Origin: Dinoroseobacter sp049801095
Lineage (GTDB): Bacteria > Pseudomonadota > Alphaproteobacteria > Rhodobacterales > Rhodobacteraceae
Direction of reading: 5' to 3'
DNA: 64,000 bases
NCBI RefSeq assembly: GCF_049801095.1
Contig: NZ_JBNAGH010000002.1
Span: forward strand, 124,001-188,000
Shown here: positions 16,771-25,957 of the stretch, in pieces
Position numbering within the stretch: position 1 is the first letter of the stretch
Layout of the letters: each line of letters opens with the position of its first letter
Made by a program: the position numbers and the translations under genes
The notes under the pieces: generated by a model
What the model saw: the letters and a program-made list of their open reading frames with translations, nothing else
Told to the model about the DNA's origin: nothing
The model's database searches: none

Positions 16771-18852
16771 ATGACCGAGCCCTATGACGGCCCCATTCTC
16801 GAGATCGAGAACCTGTCGATTTCCTTTTTCACACGGCTGCGCGAGATCCCGGCGGTGATGGATTTCTCCTGCACGGTCATGCCCGGAGAGGCCATGGGCC
16901 TCGTGGGCGAGAGCGGCTGCGGAAAATCCACCGTGGCGCTGGGCGTGATGCAGGACCTGGGCGTGAACGGGCGGATTGTTGGGGGGACGATCAAGTTCAA
17001 GGGGCGGGACCTGAACAGCATGTCGTCCGAGGAGTTGCGCTGGATCCGGGGCAAGGACATCGCCATGATCTACCAGGAGCCCATGGCGAGCCTGAACCCG
17101 GCCATGCGGATCGGCAAGCAGCTCATGGAAGTGCCGATGATCCATGAAGGAGTGTCGGAGGCCGAGGCCTACGTGCGCGCGCTGGAGGTGGTGACGGATG
17201 TGCGCCTGCCGGACCCGGAGCGCATGCTGAACAGCTTTCCTCACCAGCTCAGCGGGGGGCAACAGCAGCGCATCGTGATCGCCATGGCGCTCATGGCGAA
17301 CCCGGCGCTTTTGATCCTCGACGAGCCGACCACGGCGCTGGATGTGACGGTCGAGGCTGCCGTGGTCGATCTGGTCAAGGATCTGGGCAAGAAATACGGC
17401 ACCTCGATGCTCTTTATCTCCCACAATCTCGGGCTGGTGCTGGAGACCTGCGACCGGCTTTGCGTGATGTATTCCGGCGAGGCCGTGGAGACCGGCTCGA
17501 TCGCGGATGTGTTTGACCGGATGCAGCACCCTTACACGCAGGCGCTTTTCCGGTCGATCCCGCTGCCGGGCGCGGACAAGACCGCGCGCCCGCTCGTGGC
17601 GATCCCGGGGAACTTCCCCCTGCCCCATGAGCGGCCCAAGGGCTGCAATTTCGGGCCGCGTTGCGCCTATTTCGAAGCTGGGCGCTGCGATACGGGCGCG
17701 GTGCCTATGGCGGAGATCCTTGGCGATGACCGCCATGACACGCGCTGTGTGCGGTTCGATGAGATCGACTGGACTGCCCCGATCGAGACCACGGCGCAGA
17801 GCGCCAAGCCCGCTCCGGGGCCGGTGGTGCTGAAAATGGAGAACCTCAAGAAATACTACGAGGTCGCGGCCTCCGCGCTCTTTGGTGGGTCCAACACGAA
17901 GGTGGTCAAGGCCAATGAGGACCTGACCTTCGAAGCGCGGGAGAGCGAGACCCTGGCGATTGTCGGCGAGTCCGGCTGTGGCAAGTCCACCTTTGCCAAG
18001 CTGCTCATGGGGCTCGAGACCGCGACCGAGGGGCGGATCCTGCTGGACAATTGCGAGATCCAGAACACCGAGATCGAGCAGCGCGATACCGGGACCGTGG
18101 CAGATGTGCAGATGGTGTTTCAAAACCCCTTTGACACGTTGAACCCTTCCATGACGGTCGGGCGGCAGATCATCCGGGCGCTTGAGATCTTTGGCGTCGG
18201 GGACAGTGATGCCGCCCGGGAGGAGCGGATGCTCCGCCTGCTTGATCTGGTGAAGCTGCCCCGGGCCTTTGCGGACCGGATGCCACGGCAGCTCTCGGGC
18301 GGTCAGAAGCAGCGCGTGGGCATTGCCCGCGCCTTTGCCGGGGATGCCCGGATTGTGGTGGCCGATGAGCCGGTCAGCGCGCTCGATGTCTCGGTGCAGG
18401 CGGCGGTGACAGACTTGCTGATGGAGATCCAGCGCGAGAACAAGACCACGCTGCTCTTTATCTCCCATGATCTCAGCATCGTGCGCTATCTCAGCGACCG
18501 GGTGATGGTGATGTATCTCGGCCATGTGGTGGAGCTCGGCACGACGGAAGAGGTCTTCGCCCCGCCCTATCACCCTTATACGGAGGCCCTGCTATCGGCG
18601 GTGCCCATTGCGGACACGACGGTGGAGAAGGAACGGATCGTGCTGGAGGGCGACATTCCCTCGGCCATGAACCCGCCGCCGGGCTGCCCGTTCCAGACGC
18701 GCTGCCGCTGGAAGACCGAGGTGCCGGAGGGGAAATGCGACCGGGAGGTGCCCCCGACCCGGATCTCCGAGACAGGGCATCAGATCAAATGTCACCTCTC
18801 GGAGGCGGTGCTGGCGCGCATGACCCCGGTGATCAAGATCGCGGCGGAGTAG
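16771..18852 (+). CDS. fused double ABC ATPase, DppD-DppF type
   Basis: 693 residues holding two complete peptide-type ATPase modules in one chain. Module 1: Walker A GESGCGKST (about 45-53), signature LSGGQQQR, Walker B LLILDEPTTALD, and an oligopeptide C-terminal cysteine motif CNFGPRCAYFEAGRC. Module 2 (from about residue 350): GESGCGKST, LSGGQKQR, IVVADEPVSALD, and CPFQTRCRWKTEVPEGKC. It powers the importer formed by the two preceding permeases. The ATG at 16771 with AGGTGG six bases upstream is preferred to an upstream GTG at 16762. The 3' end overlaps the convergent sulfotransferase gene by 20 bases. Confidence 0.93.
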   Translation: MTEPYDGPILEIENLSISFFTRLREIPAVMDFSCTVMPGEAMGLVGESGCGKSTVALGVMQDLGVNGRIVGGTIKFKGRDLNSMSSEELRWIRGKDIAMIYQEPMASLNPAMRIGKQLMEVPMIHEGVSEAEAYVRALEVVTDVRLPDPERMLNSFPHQLSGGQQQRIVIAMALMANPALLILDEPTTALDVTVEAAVVDLVKDLGKKYGTSMLFISHNLGLVLETCDRLCVMYSGEAVETGSIADVFDRMQHPYTQALFRSIPLPGADKTARPLVAIPGNFPLPHERPKGCNFGPRCAYFEAGRCDTGAVPMAEILGDDRHDTRCVRFDEIDWTAPIETTAQSAKPAPGPVVLKMENLKKYYEVAASALFGGSNTKVVKANEDLTFEARESETLAIVGESGCGKSTFAKLLMGLETATEGRILLDNCEIQNTEIEQRDTGTVADVQMVFQNPFDTLNPSMTVGRQIIRALEIFGVGDSDAAREERMLRLLDLVKLPRAFADRMPRQLSGGQKQRVGIARAFAGDARIVVADEPVSALDVSVQAAVTDLLMEIQRENKTTLLFISHDLSIVRYLSDRVMVMYLGHVVELGTTEEVFAPPYHPYTEALLSAVPIADTTVEKERIVLEGDIPSAMNPPPGCPFQTRCRWKTEVPEGKCDREVPPTRISETGHQIKCHLSEAVLARMTPVIKIAAE

Positions 18853-19612
18853 ACCCGGCGCTTTCCGCGCGAAAGCGAGCGATCCAATCAGCGCTCTCTG
18901 CATCCGCCAAGCGCGCAGTGGGGATCGCGACCTGTTCCGCGGCAGCAGGATCGCGCCCCAGATGGGCGAGCACCTGCGCCAGAACGCCCTGAGGGTCCTG
19001 CGCCAGGCTCTCATAGGTGAGCCGTAGGGGCATGATGCCTTCGCGTGCGAACCATAGGCGCCAGTCTTCTTCGAACCGGGACAGCTCCGCCAGATGCGCC
19101 GCGATCGCGTCGTGATCATAACGCGGGGGTGCCGGCGGTGCGGTGCGCTCAAGCTCCCGGCCGTCCGCATGGGCGTGCCAGAGCCCGCTCTGCTCCGCCC
19201 GGACGCGCGAGACGGCTTGGGCGAGCTTGTCCTCCCGGCTGAGATGTAAAAAGCTGAGCGGGCCGAAAGCCGCCTCAAGCCGCGCATGGTCCGAAGGTTG
19301 ATCCGGGAGAAGCTGCGCGAGCTGGTCCATAAAATAGGGGAAACTTCCGCGCTGCATCCGCAGGCCGAAGCACGCGGTCTCGCCGCGACCTCGTGCGATC
19401 CCTGCATCGAGAACAGCCTGCAGGGCCGCGCGCCTTGATGGGAACGTCGTGTCTGCCAGCCCGTAAACCTCCAGCCACCGAGTGAGCGACGGGGTGTGGA
19501 AATGGGAGTTTGGGTGCCCGGCCACACCGGTTGCTGTCAGCATCCGGCACAGCAGCGTGCTTCCGCTGCGCGGCGAGGTACAAAGGATATAGGCGCGCGC
19601 CGGGTTGGACAT
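18833..19612 (-). CDS. Stf0-like PAPS-dependent sulfotransferase
   Basis: 259 residues from the ATG at 19612. The N terminus has the PAPS 5'-phosphosulphate loop YILCTSPRSGSTLLCRML (residues 8-25), and LSREDKLAQAVSRVRAEQSGLWH matches the 3'-phosphate-binding region of Stf0 (trehalose 2-sulfotransferase) family proteins. Length is right for Stf0. The acceptor here is unknown; a carbohydrate or small alcohol is likely from the family. It is monocistronic, convergent with the ABC ATPase gene (20-base overlap) and divergent from the FAD-GcvT gene. An open frame continuing upstream to 19924 is Arg-rich and not included. Confidence 0.8.
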   Translation of the reverse strand: MSNPARAYILCTSPRSGSTLLCRMLTATGVAGHPNSHFHTPSLTRWLEVYGLADTTFPSRRAALQAVLDAGIARGRGETACFGLRMQRGSFPYFMDQLAQLLPDQPSDHARLEAAFGPLSFLHLSREDKLAQAVSRVRAEQSGLWHAHADGRELERTAPPAPPRYDHDAIAAHLAELSRFEEDWRLWFAREGIMPLRLTYESLAQDPQGVLAQVLAHLGRDPAAAEQVAIPTARLADAESADWIARFRAESAGSTPPRS

Positions 19613-19935
19613 GGGGTCTGGTAGATTGGTGATCTTGGACACCCTGCCCGCGATCACGCCGTGGAGCAATCGCTTCGCTCTGCCTGCAAAGCTGTTCGCT
19701 GCGCGCAGCACATCGCATCCCGCATGGCGAGGAAGCCTCCGTGCGGCAGCTCGCCCCACTGCCCGCCAGAGCGCTGGGACACGGGCGCATGCGCCAGAGG
19801 CGGAGCGCGATCGCGTGCGATCCTCTGACCTCTCCGCCCGCATCCGCGCAGAAACCGACGCTTCATGTCGGGAACGGACGTGACCAAGCCCCTCCTCGCC
19901 CCCGACCCTCTGGGGGCACGGCAAGGAGGCAGGAC
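19613..19935. other. 323-base divergent intergenic region
   Basis: It lies between the sulfotransferase (minus) and FAD-GcvT (plus) start codons. The plus reading frame is open back to 19741 and the minus frame to 19924, but the translations are Arg/Pro/Ala-rich and match nothing I recognise. It must hold both promoters; no confident -35/-10 pair is visible. GGCGCATGCGCC is a 12-base palindrome near 19785-19796. Confidence 0.5.
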
Positions 19936-22350
19936 ATGGAAACTCATACGCGGGTCTGCGTCATCGGAGGCGGCGTCGTCGGATGCTCGGTCCTTTACCA
20001 CCTGACCAAGCTCGGCTGGTCGGACGTGATGCTACTGGAGCGCTCCGAGCTGACCTCGGGCTCCACATGGCATGCGGCGGGCGGGTTCCACACGCTCAAT
20101 GGCGACACGAATATGGCCGCGTTGCAGGGCTATACGATCGGACTCTACAAGGAGTTGGAAGAGATCACGGGCATGTCCTGCGGTCTCCACCATGTGGGCG
20201 GGATCACCTTGGCCGACACGCCGGAGCGGTTTGACATGCTCAAGGCCGAGCGCGCCAAGCACCGCTATATGGGCCTGCATACGGAGATCCTCGGGCCCGA
20301 TGAGATCAAGGAGATGGCTGAGCTTGTGAACACCGATGACATTCTCGGTGGGCTCTATGATCCGCTGGATGGCCATCTGGACCCGTCCGGCACCACGCAT
20401 GCCTATGCCCGTGCCGCCAAGATGGGGGGCGCGCAGATCCACACCCACACCAAGGTGACCGCGACAAGGCCGAACCAGGATGGGACCTGGACCGTTGAGA
20501 CCGACAAGGGCACGGTGATGGCCGAGCATGTGGTGAATGCGGGCGGCCTCTGGGCGCGGGAGGTTGCGGCCATGGCAGGGATCTATTTGCCGCTGCTGCC
20601 CATGGCGCACCAATACATCGTCACCGATGACATCCCGGCGATCTATGAGCGCGACAGCGAGTTCCCCCATGTGATCGATCCCGGTGGCGAAAGCTATCTG
20701 CGTCAGGAAGGGCGCGGGCTCTGCATCGGGTTCTACGAGAAACCCTGCGAGGCCTGGTCCGTCGACGGCACCCCCTGGGATTTCGGCCATGAGTTGCTGA
20801 ACGACCAGTTCGAAAAGATCGAGGACAGCATCGCCTTCGCCTATAGGCGGTTCCCGGTGCTCGAGACCGCAGGCGTCAAATCCGTGATCCACGGGCCCTT
20901 CACCTTTGCGCCTGACGGGAACCCCCTGGTCGGGCCCGTGCCGGGGCTGCGCAATTACTGGTCCGCCTGCGCGGTCATGGCCGGGTTCAGCCAGGGGGGC
21001 GGTGTTGGCCTCGCGCTGGCGCAATGGATGATCGAGGGTGAGACCGAGCGCGATCCACGGGCTATGGATGTCGCCCGGTTCGGGCGCTGGACGACCCCGG
21101 GCTACACGGTGCCCAAGGTGATCGAGAACTACCAGAACCGCTTTTCCGTGAGCTATCCGAACGAGGAACTGCCCGCCGCGCGCCCGTTCCGCACCACGGC
21201 CATGTATGACATCTGGTCCGAGAAAGGGGCCGTCTTCGGCCAGACCTATGGGCTCGAAGTGGTGAACTATTTCGCCCTGCCCGGGGAGCCGCGTTACGAG
21301 ACGCCGAGCTTTCGCCGCTCCAACGCCTGGGAGGCCGTCAAGGCCGAAGTCGCCGCCGTGCGCGGCGCGGTGGGCATCAACGAGTTGCAGAATTTCGGCA
21401 AGTTCCGGGTGACGGGACCGCGCGCCCGCGCCTGGCTCGACCGGATCATGGCCGGACGGATCCCGGAGCCCGGCCGCCTTTCACTCACCCCGATGCTGGC
21501 CCCGTCCGGCAAACTGATCGGGGATTTCACCGTCTCCTGCCTGCACGAGACGGAGTATCAGCTCACCGCCTCCTATGGCGCGCAGGATCAGCACCTGCGC
21601 TGGTTTGAGACCCATCTGGAGGCCGGCGTCACCGTCGAGAACATCTCGGATGCGCGGACCGGCTTCCAGATCGCAGGCCCCAAGGCGCGAGAGGTGCTGG
21701 CCGCCTGCACCCGCGCGGATGTCTCTGCAGAGGCGTTCAAATTCCTCGATCTGCGCCCCATGACCATCGGCATGGCCCAATGCCTCGTCCAAAGGGTGAG
21801 CTATACGGGCGATCTGGGCTACGAGATCTACTGCTCCCAGGCCGAAGAGCGCCACCTCTTCCACACGCTCTGGGCTGCGGGCGCGCCGCTGGGCATGCGG
21901 CCCTTCGGGATGCGCGCGATGATGTCCCTGCGCCTCGACAAGTTCTTCGGCGCCTGGAGCCGGGAATACTCACCGGATTACACGGCGGCGGAAACCGGGC
22001 TCGACCGCTTCATCAGCTTCAAGAAAGGCGCAGAATTTATCGGGCGCGCCGCCGCCGAAGCGGAGCGCGCGGCAGGACCGGCCCGCAAGCTTTGCGCCTT
22101 CGCGGTCAACACCGCCGATGCGGATGTGGTGGCCTATGAGCCGATCTCAATCGCAGGCGATGTGGTCGGTTTCTGCACCTCAGGCGGCTATGCCCATCAT
22201 TCGCAGACGTCGATCGCGCTGGGCTTTCTGCCCACCGACCGGATCGCCGCGGATGTGGAGGCCAGCATCGAAATCCTCGGCACCCACTGCCCGGCAAAAC
22301 TGCTGACGACACCGCTCTTTGACCCGGATGGCGCGCGCATGCGTGGCTAG
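19936..22350 (+). CDS. FAD-dependent oxidoreductase with GcvT domain (dimethylglycine/sarcosine dehydrogenase-like)
   Basis: 804 residues. The N-terminal DAO domain has the dinucleotide motif VIGGGVVGCSV (residues 9-19) and TSGSTWHAAGG, where the His (about 46) is the covalent FAD site in dimethylglycine and sarcosine dehydrogenases. A central FAO domain (about 370-430) precedes an aminomethyltransferase (GcvT) fold (about 435-720; GKFRVTGPRARAWLDRI) and GcvT C-terminal part (GFCTSGGYAHHSQTSIALGFL). Family members oxidatively demethylate N-methyl glycine compounds, passing the C1 unit to tetrahydrofolate. The exact substrate is unclear. The ATG at 19936 has an excellent AAGGAGG site. It may use compounds imported by the upstream ABC system, but that is speculation. 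Confidence 0.85.
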   Translation: METHTRVCVIGGGVVGCSVLYHLTKLGWSDVMLLERSELTSGSTWHAAGGFHTLNGDTNMAALQGYTIGLYKELEEITGMSCGLHHVGGITLADTPERFDMLKAERAKHRYMGLHTEILGPDEIKEMAELVNTDDILGGLYDPLDGHLDPSGTTHAYARAAKMGGAQIHTHTKVTATRPNQDGTWTVETDKGTVMAEHVVNAGGLWAREVAAMAGIYLPLLPMAHQYIVTDDIPAIYERDSEFPHVIDPGGESYLRQEGRGLCIGFYEKPCEAWSVDGTPWDFGHELLNDQFEKIEDSIAFAYRRFPVLETAGVKSVIHGPFTFAPDGNPLVGPVPGLRNYWSACAVMAGFSQGGGVGLALAQWMIEGETERDPRAMDVARFGRWTTPGYTVPKVIENYQNRFSVSYPNEELPAARPFRTTAMYDIWSEKGAVFGQTYGLEVVNYFALPGEPRYETPSFRRSNAWEAVKAEVAAVRGAVGINELQNFGKFRVTGPRARAWLDRIMAGRIPEPGRLSLTPMLAPSGKLIGDFTVSCLHETEYQLTASYGAQDQHLRWFETHLEAGVTVENISDARTGFQIAGPKAREVLAACTRADVSAEAFKFLDLRPMTIGMAQCLVQRVSYTGDLGYEIYCSQAEERHLFHTLWAAGAPLGMRPFGMRAMMSLRLDKFFGAWSREYSPDYTAAETGLDRFISFKKGAEFIGRAAAEAERAAGPARKLCAFAVNTADADVVAYEPISIAGDVVGFCTSGGYAHHSQTSIALGFLPTDRIAADVEASIEILGTHCPAKLLTTPLFDPDGARMRG

Positions 22351-22434
22351 CGCCCCTGTCTTAAGTCTCCAAATATCCGCACCGGAGGCTCCCACCACTG
22401 GCCAAACGCGCCACCAAAGGTCAGTCTTGCGCCC

Positions 22435-23034
22435 ATGTCGGATATCACCCTGATCCTTGCCGCCGGGCAGTCGCGTCGCATGGCCGGGCGCGACAAACTG
22501 ATGGAGCTTGTGGATGGCCGCCCGCTGGTGGCGCGGCAAGCTGCGCTGGCCGCGCGGGTCACACGGGATGTCCTCGTGGCTCTGCCCCCGCGCCCCCATG
22601 CCAGATACGCGGCGCTTGACGGTCTGGGCGTGACCGCGCTTTCGGTCCCCGAAAGCGCTGAGGGGATGGGCGGGACCCTGCGGGGGGCGGTCGCACGGCT
22701 GCCGAAAACCTGCACGGGTCTCTTGCTCCTCCTCGGCGACTTGCCCGACATCACGGAACAGGATCTGCGCGCCGTGCTTGCGGCGCGACAGGACGCGCCC
22801 GAAGCCCGGATCTGGCGCGGGACCACGGGGACCGGCGCGCCGGGTCACCCGATCCTCTTTGCCCCGTCCACCTTTCCAGATTTCGCGGATCTTACGGGCG
22901 ATGAAGGCGGGCAATCTCTGATCGCGCGCCACCGGGACCACGTCCATCTCGTCCCCCTGCCCGGCAACCGCGCGCGCCGCGACCTCGACACGCCGGAGGA
23001 CTGGGCGGCCTGGCGCGCGGAAACTCAGCGCTGA
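22435..23034 (+). CDS. MocA/MobA-like nucleotidyltransferase
   Basis: 199 residues. The N-terminal LILAAGQSRRMAGRDKLMELVDGRPLV is the nucleotide-binding loop of the MobA-like NTP transferase fold; LLLLLGDLPDITEQDL supplies the metal-binding Asp and GAPGHPILFAPSTF is typical of MocA-type proteins. MocA transfers CMP to molybdopterin for xanthine-dehydrogenase-type enzymes, but no molybdoenzyme lies nearby, so other sugar- or alcohol-phosphate nucleotidyl transfer is possible. It is 84 bases after the FAD-GcvT gene on the same strand and convergent with the FrnE-like gene. Confidence 0.75.
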   Translation: MSDITLILAAGQSRRMAGRDKLMELVDGRPLVARQAALAARVTRDVLVALPPRPHARYAALDGLGVTALSVPESAEGMGGTLRGAVARLPKTCTGLLLLLGDLPDITEQDLRAVLAARQDAPEARIWRGTTGTGAPGHPILFAPSTFPDFADLTGDEGGQSLIARHRDHVHLVPLPGNRARRDLDTPEDWAAWRAETQR

Positions 23035-23137
23035 GGGTCGAACCCGTTCCGCTCGCGATCGCCGGAGGCGGCGCAATCAGCTGACAACACAGAGGGAGCG
23101 CCAAACTCGCTGACGCGCAACGCAGCGGCCAGATCTC

Positions 23138-23803
23138 CTACGCCCCACGTGCCTCCGCCCGTTCCGTTGCGACATGGCGGAGGATGCGAGCATAGGTCTC
23201 TTCGCCCTGAGCGCCTGTGACCAGATGCTGGCGGTCAAACACCATGGCGGGAACGCCGGTCACGCCGCGAGAGGTCCAGATCAGTTGATGATCCCGCACG
23301 GCCTTGGCCCGGGCACCGGTTGCCACGACCCGGCGCGCCTCCTCCGGGTCCAGACCGATCTCCGCCGCAACGCCGACAAGCACTTCTGGATCGTTCAAAT
23401 CCTCCCGGCGCGTGAAAAACGCGCCAAACAGGGCCAGCTGCGCGTCATGCGCCTTGCCGTAGTCTTTGGCCCAGTCCACCAGCTGATGGGCGCGGAACGT
23501 GTTCACCATCCGCATGTCGTCCGCATAGTTGAAGGCAAACCCCAACGCCTCCCCCAGCGCGGTCAGGCGCGCGCGGGACTTGATCGAGCCTTCGCGTGTC
23601 GTGCCGTATTTCGCCGCCAGATGCGCACGCAGGTTCTCCCCCGCCTCGGCCATCTCGGGGTTCAACTCGAACGGGTGCCAATGGATCTCGACGGCCAGCC
23701 CGGTAACGCCGCTGGCCTTCTGCAGCTGGTAAAACCCGATCACGCACCAGGGGCAGACGACATCGGAAATGATATCCACGCGGATTGAGGTCTCGCTCAT
23801 CAT
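23138..23803 (-). CDS. DsbA-family oxidoreductase, FrnE-like
   Basis: 221 residues from the first of two adjacent ATGs (23803), which has GGGAG seven bases upstream. DSBA-like thioredoxin fold with the active site CPWC at residues 17-20 (ISDVVCPWCVIGFYQLQ), a large helical insertion, and the cis-Pro region GVTGVPAMVFDRQHLVTGAQ. It has no signal peptide, so it is probably cytoplasmic, as in the FrnE/2-hydroxychromene-2-carboxylate isomerase-like group linked to oxidative stress. It starts one base after the ion-channel gene stop, indicating tight coupling in the GST-LtrA-channel-FrnE operon. Confidence 0.85.
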   Translation of the reverse strand: MMSETSIRVDIISDVVCPWCVIGFYQLQKASGVTGLAVEIHWHPFELNPEMAEAGENLRAHLAAKYGTTREGSIKSRARLTALGEALGFAFNYADDMRMVNTFRAHQLVDWAKDYGKAHDAQLALFGAFFTRREDLNDPEVLVGVAAEIGLDPEEARRVVATGARAKAVRDHQLIWTSRGVTGVPAMVFDRQHLVTGAQGEETYARILRHVATERAEARGA

Positions 23804-23804
23804 C

Positions 23805-24755
23805 TCAACTCTCCCAAGGCTCCGGCACGGCACGACCACAGGACGGACAGCGGCCCATCCGGGCATGCAACTCGGCCTCCACTTCCTGTCGGATCTGCAA
23901 GGCCACCCCGGGCGACAACCCGAGCGACCGGCGCAGAGCCTCGATTTCGCGCTCCTCCGCGTCGCAGATGAACCCATCGGCGAGCGCCGCGCGGAATTGG
24001 GCTTGCATATTGGACCGGCGGCGATGCAGCTGCTCATTCAACCCACTGGCCAGAATGCCCGCCGGCAAGGCGGCCATGCCGATCCCGAGCACTGTGATCA
24101 CGGCACCAAAGACCTTGCCCGCCACAGTCACTGGCGTGACATCGCCATACCCCACGGTGGTCAGGGTCGCGACAGCCCACCACATCGCGGCGGGGATAGA
24201 CCCAAAGGTCTCGGGCTGCGCCTGATGCTCCACCAGCCAGGCACCGCTTGCCGCAAGCACGAGCATCACCATCAGGATGAAGAACCCGGCGAAGAAGGCC
24301 CCGGCTTCCTCCTCAAAGACCGCGAGCAGCATCCCGAGCGCCGGAGAATAGCGCGTGAGCTTGAGCAGGCGCAGCAGCCGGAAGGCGCGCAATATCCGCA
24401 GATCCACGGGGACCAGCACCACGAGCAGCGCGGGCAGGATCGCCAGCAGATCGATGATCGCCACGGGGGAGAGCATCCATCTGCCGTGCGAGCGGAAGCG
24501 CGGATCCTCCGGCGCGCTCCAAAGACGCGCCACATATTCGAGGATGAAGATGGCGAGCGAGATCCCCTCGAAGAGGTCGAACGCCCCCTGCCAACGGGCA
24601 TAGATCCCATCGACCGTCTCGAGGATCACCGCCGCCACATTGAGGGTGATCAATGCGATCAGAGCGCGTTCCAGCAGACGTGGTCCCGGCGCCTCGCGGT
24701 CGGGGCGTTCGAGCCACCAGTGAACCCGCGACCGGAGCGATGCAGTATCATTCAT
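23805..24755 (-). CDS. voltage-gated potassium channel protein (Kv type, six transmembrane segments)
   Basis: 316 residues. S1-S3 segments lie at about 30-115; the S4 voltage sensor is LRILRAFRLLRLLKLTRY (119-136), with arginines or lysine every third or fourth position. The pore has TLTTVGYGD (residues 198-205), the K+ selectivity filter. The cytoplasmic C terminus is a coiled-coil-like acidic region ending in RCPSCGRAVPEP. It forms a homotetramer in the inner membrane. The start overlaps the upstream LtrA-like gene stop by eight bases and its stop nearly touches the FrnE-like start, so the three are co-transcribed. Role in K+ efflux or membrane potential is inferred. Confidence 0.9.
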   Translation of the reverse strand: MNDTASLRSRVHWWLERPDREAPGPRLLERALIALITLNVAAVILETVDGIYARWQGAFDLFEGISLAIFILEYVARLWSAPEDPRFRSHGRWMLSPVAIIDLLAILPALLVVLVPVDLRILRAFRLLRLLKLTRYSPALGMLLAVFEEEAGAFFAGFFILMVMLVLAASGAWLVEHQAQPETFGSIPAAMWWAVATLTTVGYGDVTPVTVAGKVFGAVITVLGIGMAALPAGILASGLNEQLHRRRSNMQAQFRAALADGFICDAEEREIEALRRSLGLSPGVALQIRQEVEAELHARMGRCPSCGRAVPEPWES

Positions 24756-25938
24756 GCCGGAACCTCCGCCAGGCGCGGAAGACCGGGATGACAATCTGCG
24801 AAAACAGCGCCGTGCCCCAGAGCAGGTTGCCCACAAGGGCCGGAACATGGGGCACGATGAAGAAGGTCGCGATGGCCAGCACGATCCCGAAGAGACGCAC
24901 ATCCCCGCGCCCGAACTCTGACGCGACCCGGTGCTCGATCACGTGGCTCAGCCCCCAGAGCATCGCGATATAGCCCGCCAATCCGAAGCACCCGATGGCC
25001 GCATATTTGGTCGGATAGGGCTCCCAGAACCCGACCTTCACCTCCGCGGCCAGGGCCACGCCCACCATGACACCGCAGAGCATCAAGATGAGATGCGCCA
25101 GCCACCAGGTGATCAGCGTTGCGGGCCGGGTGTTCTTCGGCTTCCCGTTGCCAACGAAGTCGAAATAGATCCAGCACATGACGAACATGGCCACGCCGCC
25201 GATGACGAAATTGACCAGCACATCCGGCGCGGCCTTGTAGATCCCCTTCTCGGACAGGGTGACGACCAACTTGAAGAACCCCTCGCCCAGAACGATCAAG
25301 GTCAAAAGCGCAAAGCGCTCGGCCATATGCCCGGCCCGCGGCACGAAGCGCTCAAAGCGCAGAACCGAAAGCTTGGGGATCATGTAGACCAGCTGCGTGG
25401 CCACCATCGCCGCGGCAAAGGCCCAGTAGGCCAAGGGCTTGGGCAGAAAGGCGATAATCGCGAAGACGAGCGCGAAACAGGCAAAGTTGCGGATCTGGAC
25501 GGTGCACATGGACTGGCTCGATGCGGTGATCCGACGGGCGCGCAGGTAGAGCGCCGCCAGCATCGCGCGGTTTGCCGCGAACCCCAGCACGAAGAAGGCC
25601 CACCCGCCCCCATTGATGGCCGGAATGGCGGCGGCCATGAACATCAGCGTGCAGATCATCACCGCCATGATCACCCGGTGCCAGACATCCGTGCTGACAT
25701 AGATGGAGTTGAAAATGCTCAGCTCCCCCCAGGCATACCAGAGCGCGATGAAGAGACCGGCGAAGACCAGAAACCCCTGGGGATCCAGATGGTGCGACAG
25801 GTAATTCCCCAGAAGGAAAATCGTCACCACATGGATCAGATCGTAGAAAAGCTCCGTCCAGTGGACATGCTCATGGGCGTGATCGAGATCCTGGTGATGC
25901 TGCGGCTTGCGCCACATGGGATGATCGTGGAGTGCCAT
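24748..25938 (-). CDS. LtrA-family (low temperature requirement A) membrane protein
   Basis: 396 residues with about ten hydrophobic segments. The N-terminal HVHWTELFYDLIHVVTIFLLGNYLSHH and the later HMAERFALLTLIVLGEGFFKLV are hallmarks of the LtrA family, named from a Listeria gene needed for growth at low temperature; the biochemical function is unknown. The N terminus is His-rich (HHQDLDHAHEHVH), which may bind metal. It has an AGGAG site before the ATG, lies 19 bases after the GST-like gene, and overlaps the K+ channel start. Confidence 0.85.
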   Translation of the reverse strand: MALHDHPMWRKPQHHQDLDHAHEHVHWTELFYDLIHVVTIFLLGNYLSHHLDPQGFLVFAGLFIALWYAWGELSIFNSIYVSTDVWHRVIMAVMICTLMFMAAAIPAINGGGWAFFVLGFAANRAMLAALYLRARRITASSQSMCTVQIRNFACFALVFAIIAFLPKPLAYWAFAAAMVATQLVYMIPKLSVLRFERFVPRAGHMAERFALLTLIVLGEGFFKLVVTLSEKGIYKAAPDVLVNFVIGGVAMFVMCWIYFDFVGNGKPKNTRPATLITWWLAHLILMLCGVMVGVALAAEVKVGFWEPYPTKYAAIGCFGLAGYIAMLWGLSHVIEHRVASEFGRGDVRLFGIVLAIATFFIVPHVPALVGNLLWGTALFSQIVIPVFRAWRRFRHE

Positions 25939-25957
25939 GGGATCGGCTCCTGTCCTG

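Noticed and set aside
16525..18573. 682-codon minus-strand open frame opposite the ABC ATPase gene
   Set aside because: Shadow of the codon pattern of a high-GC gene; no motif or signal supports it.
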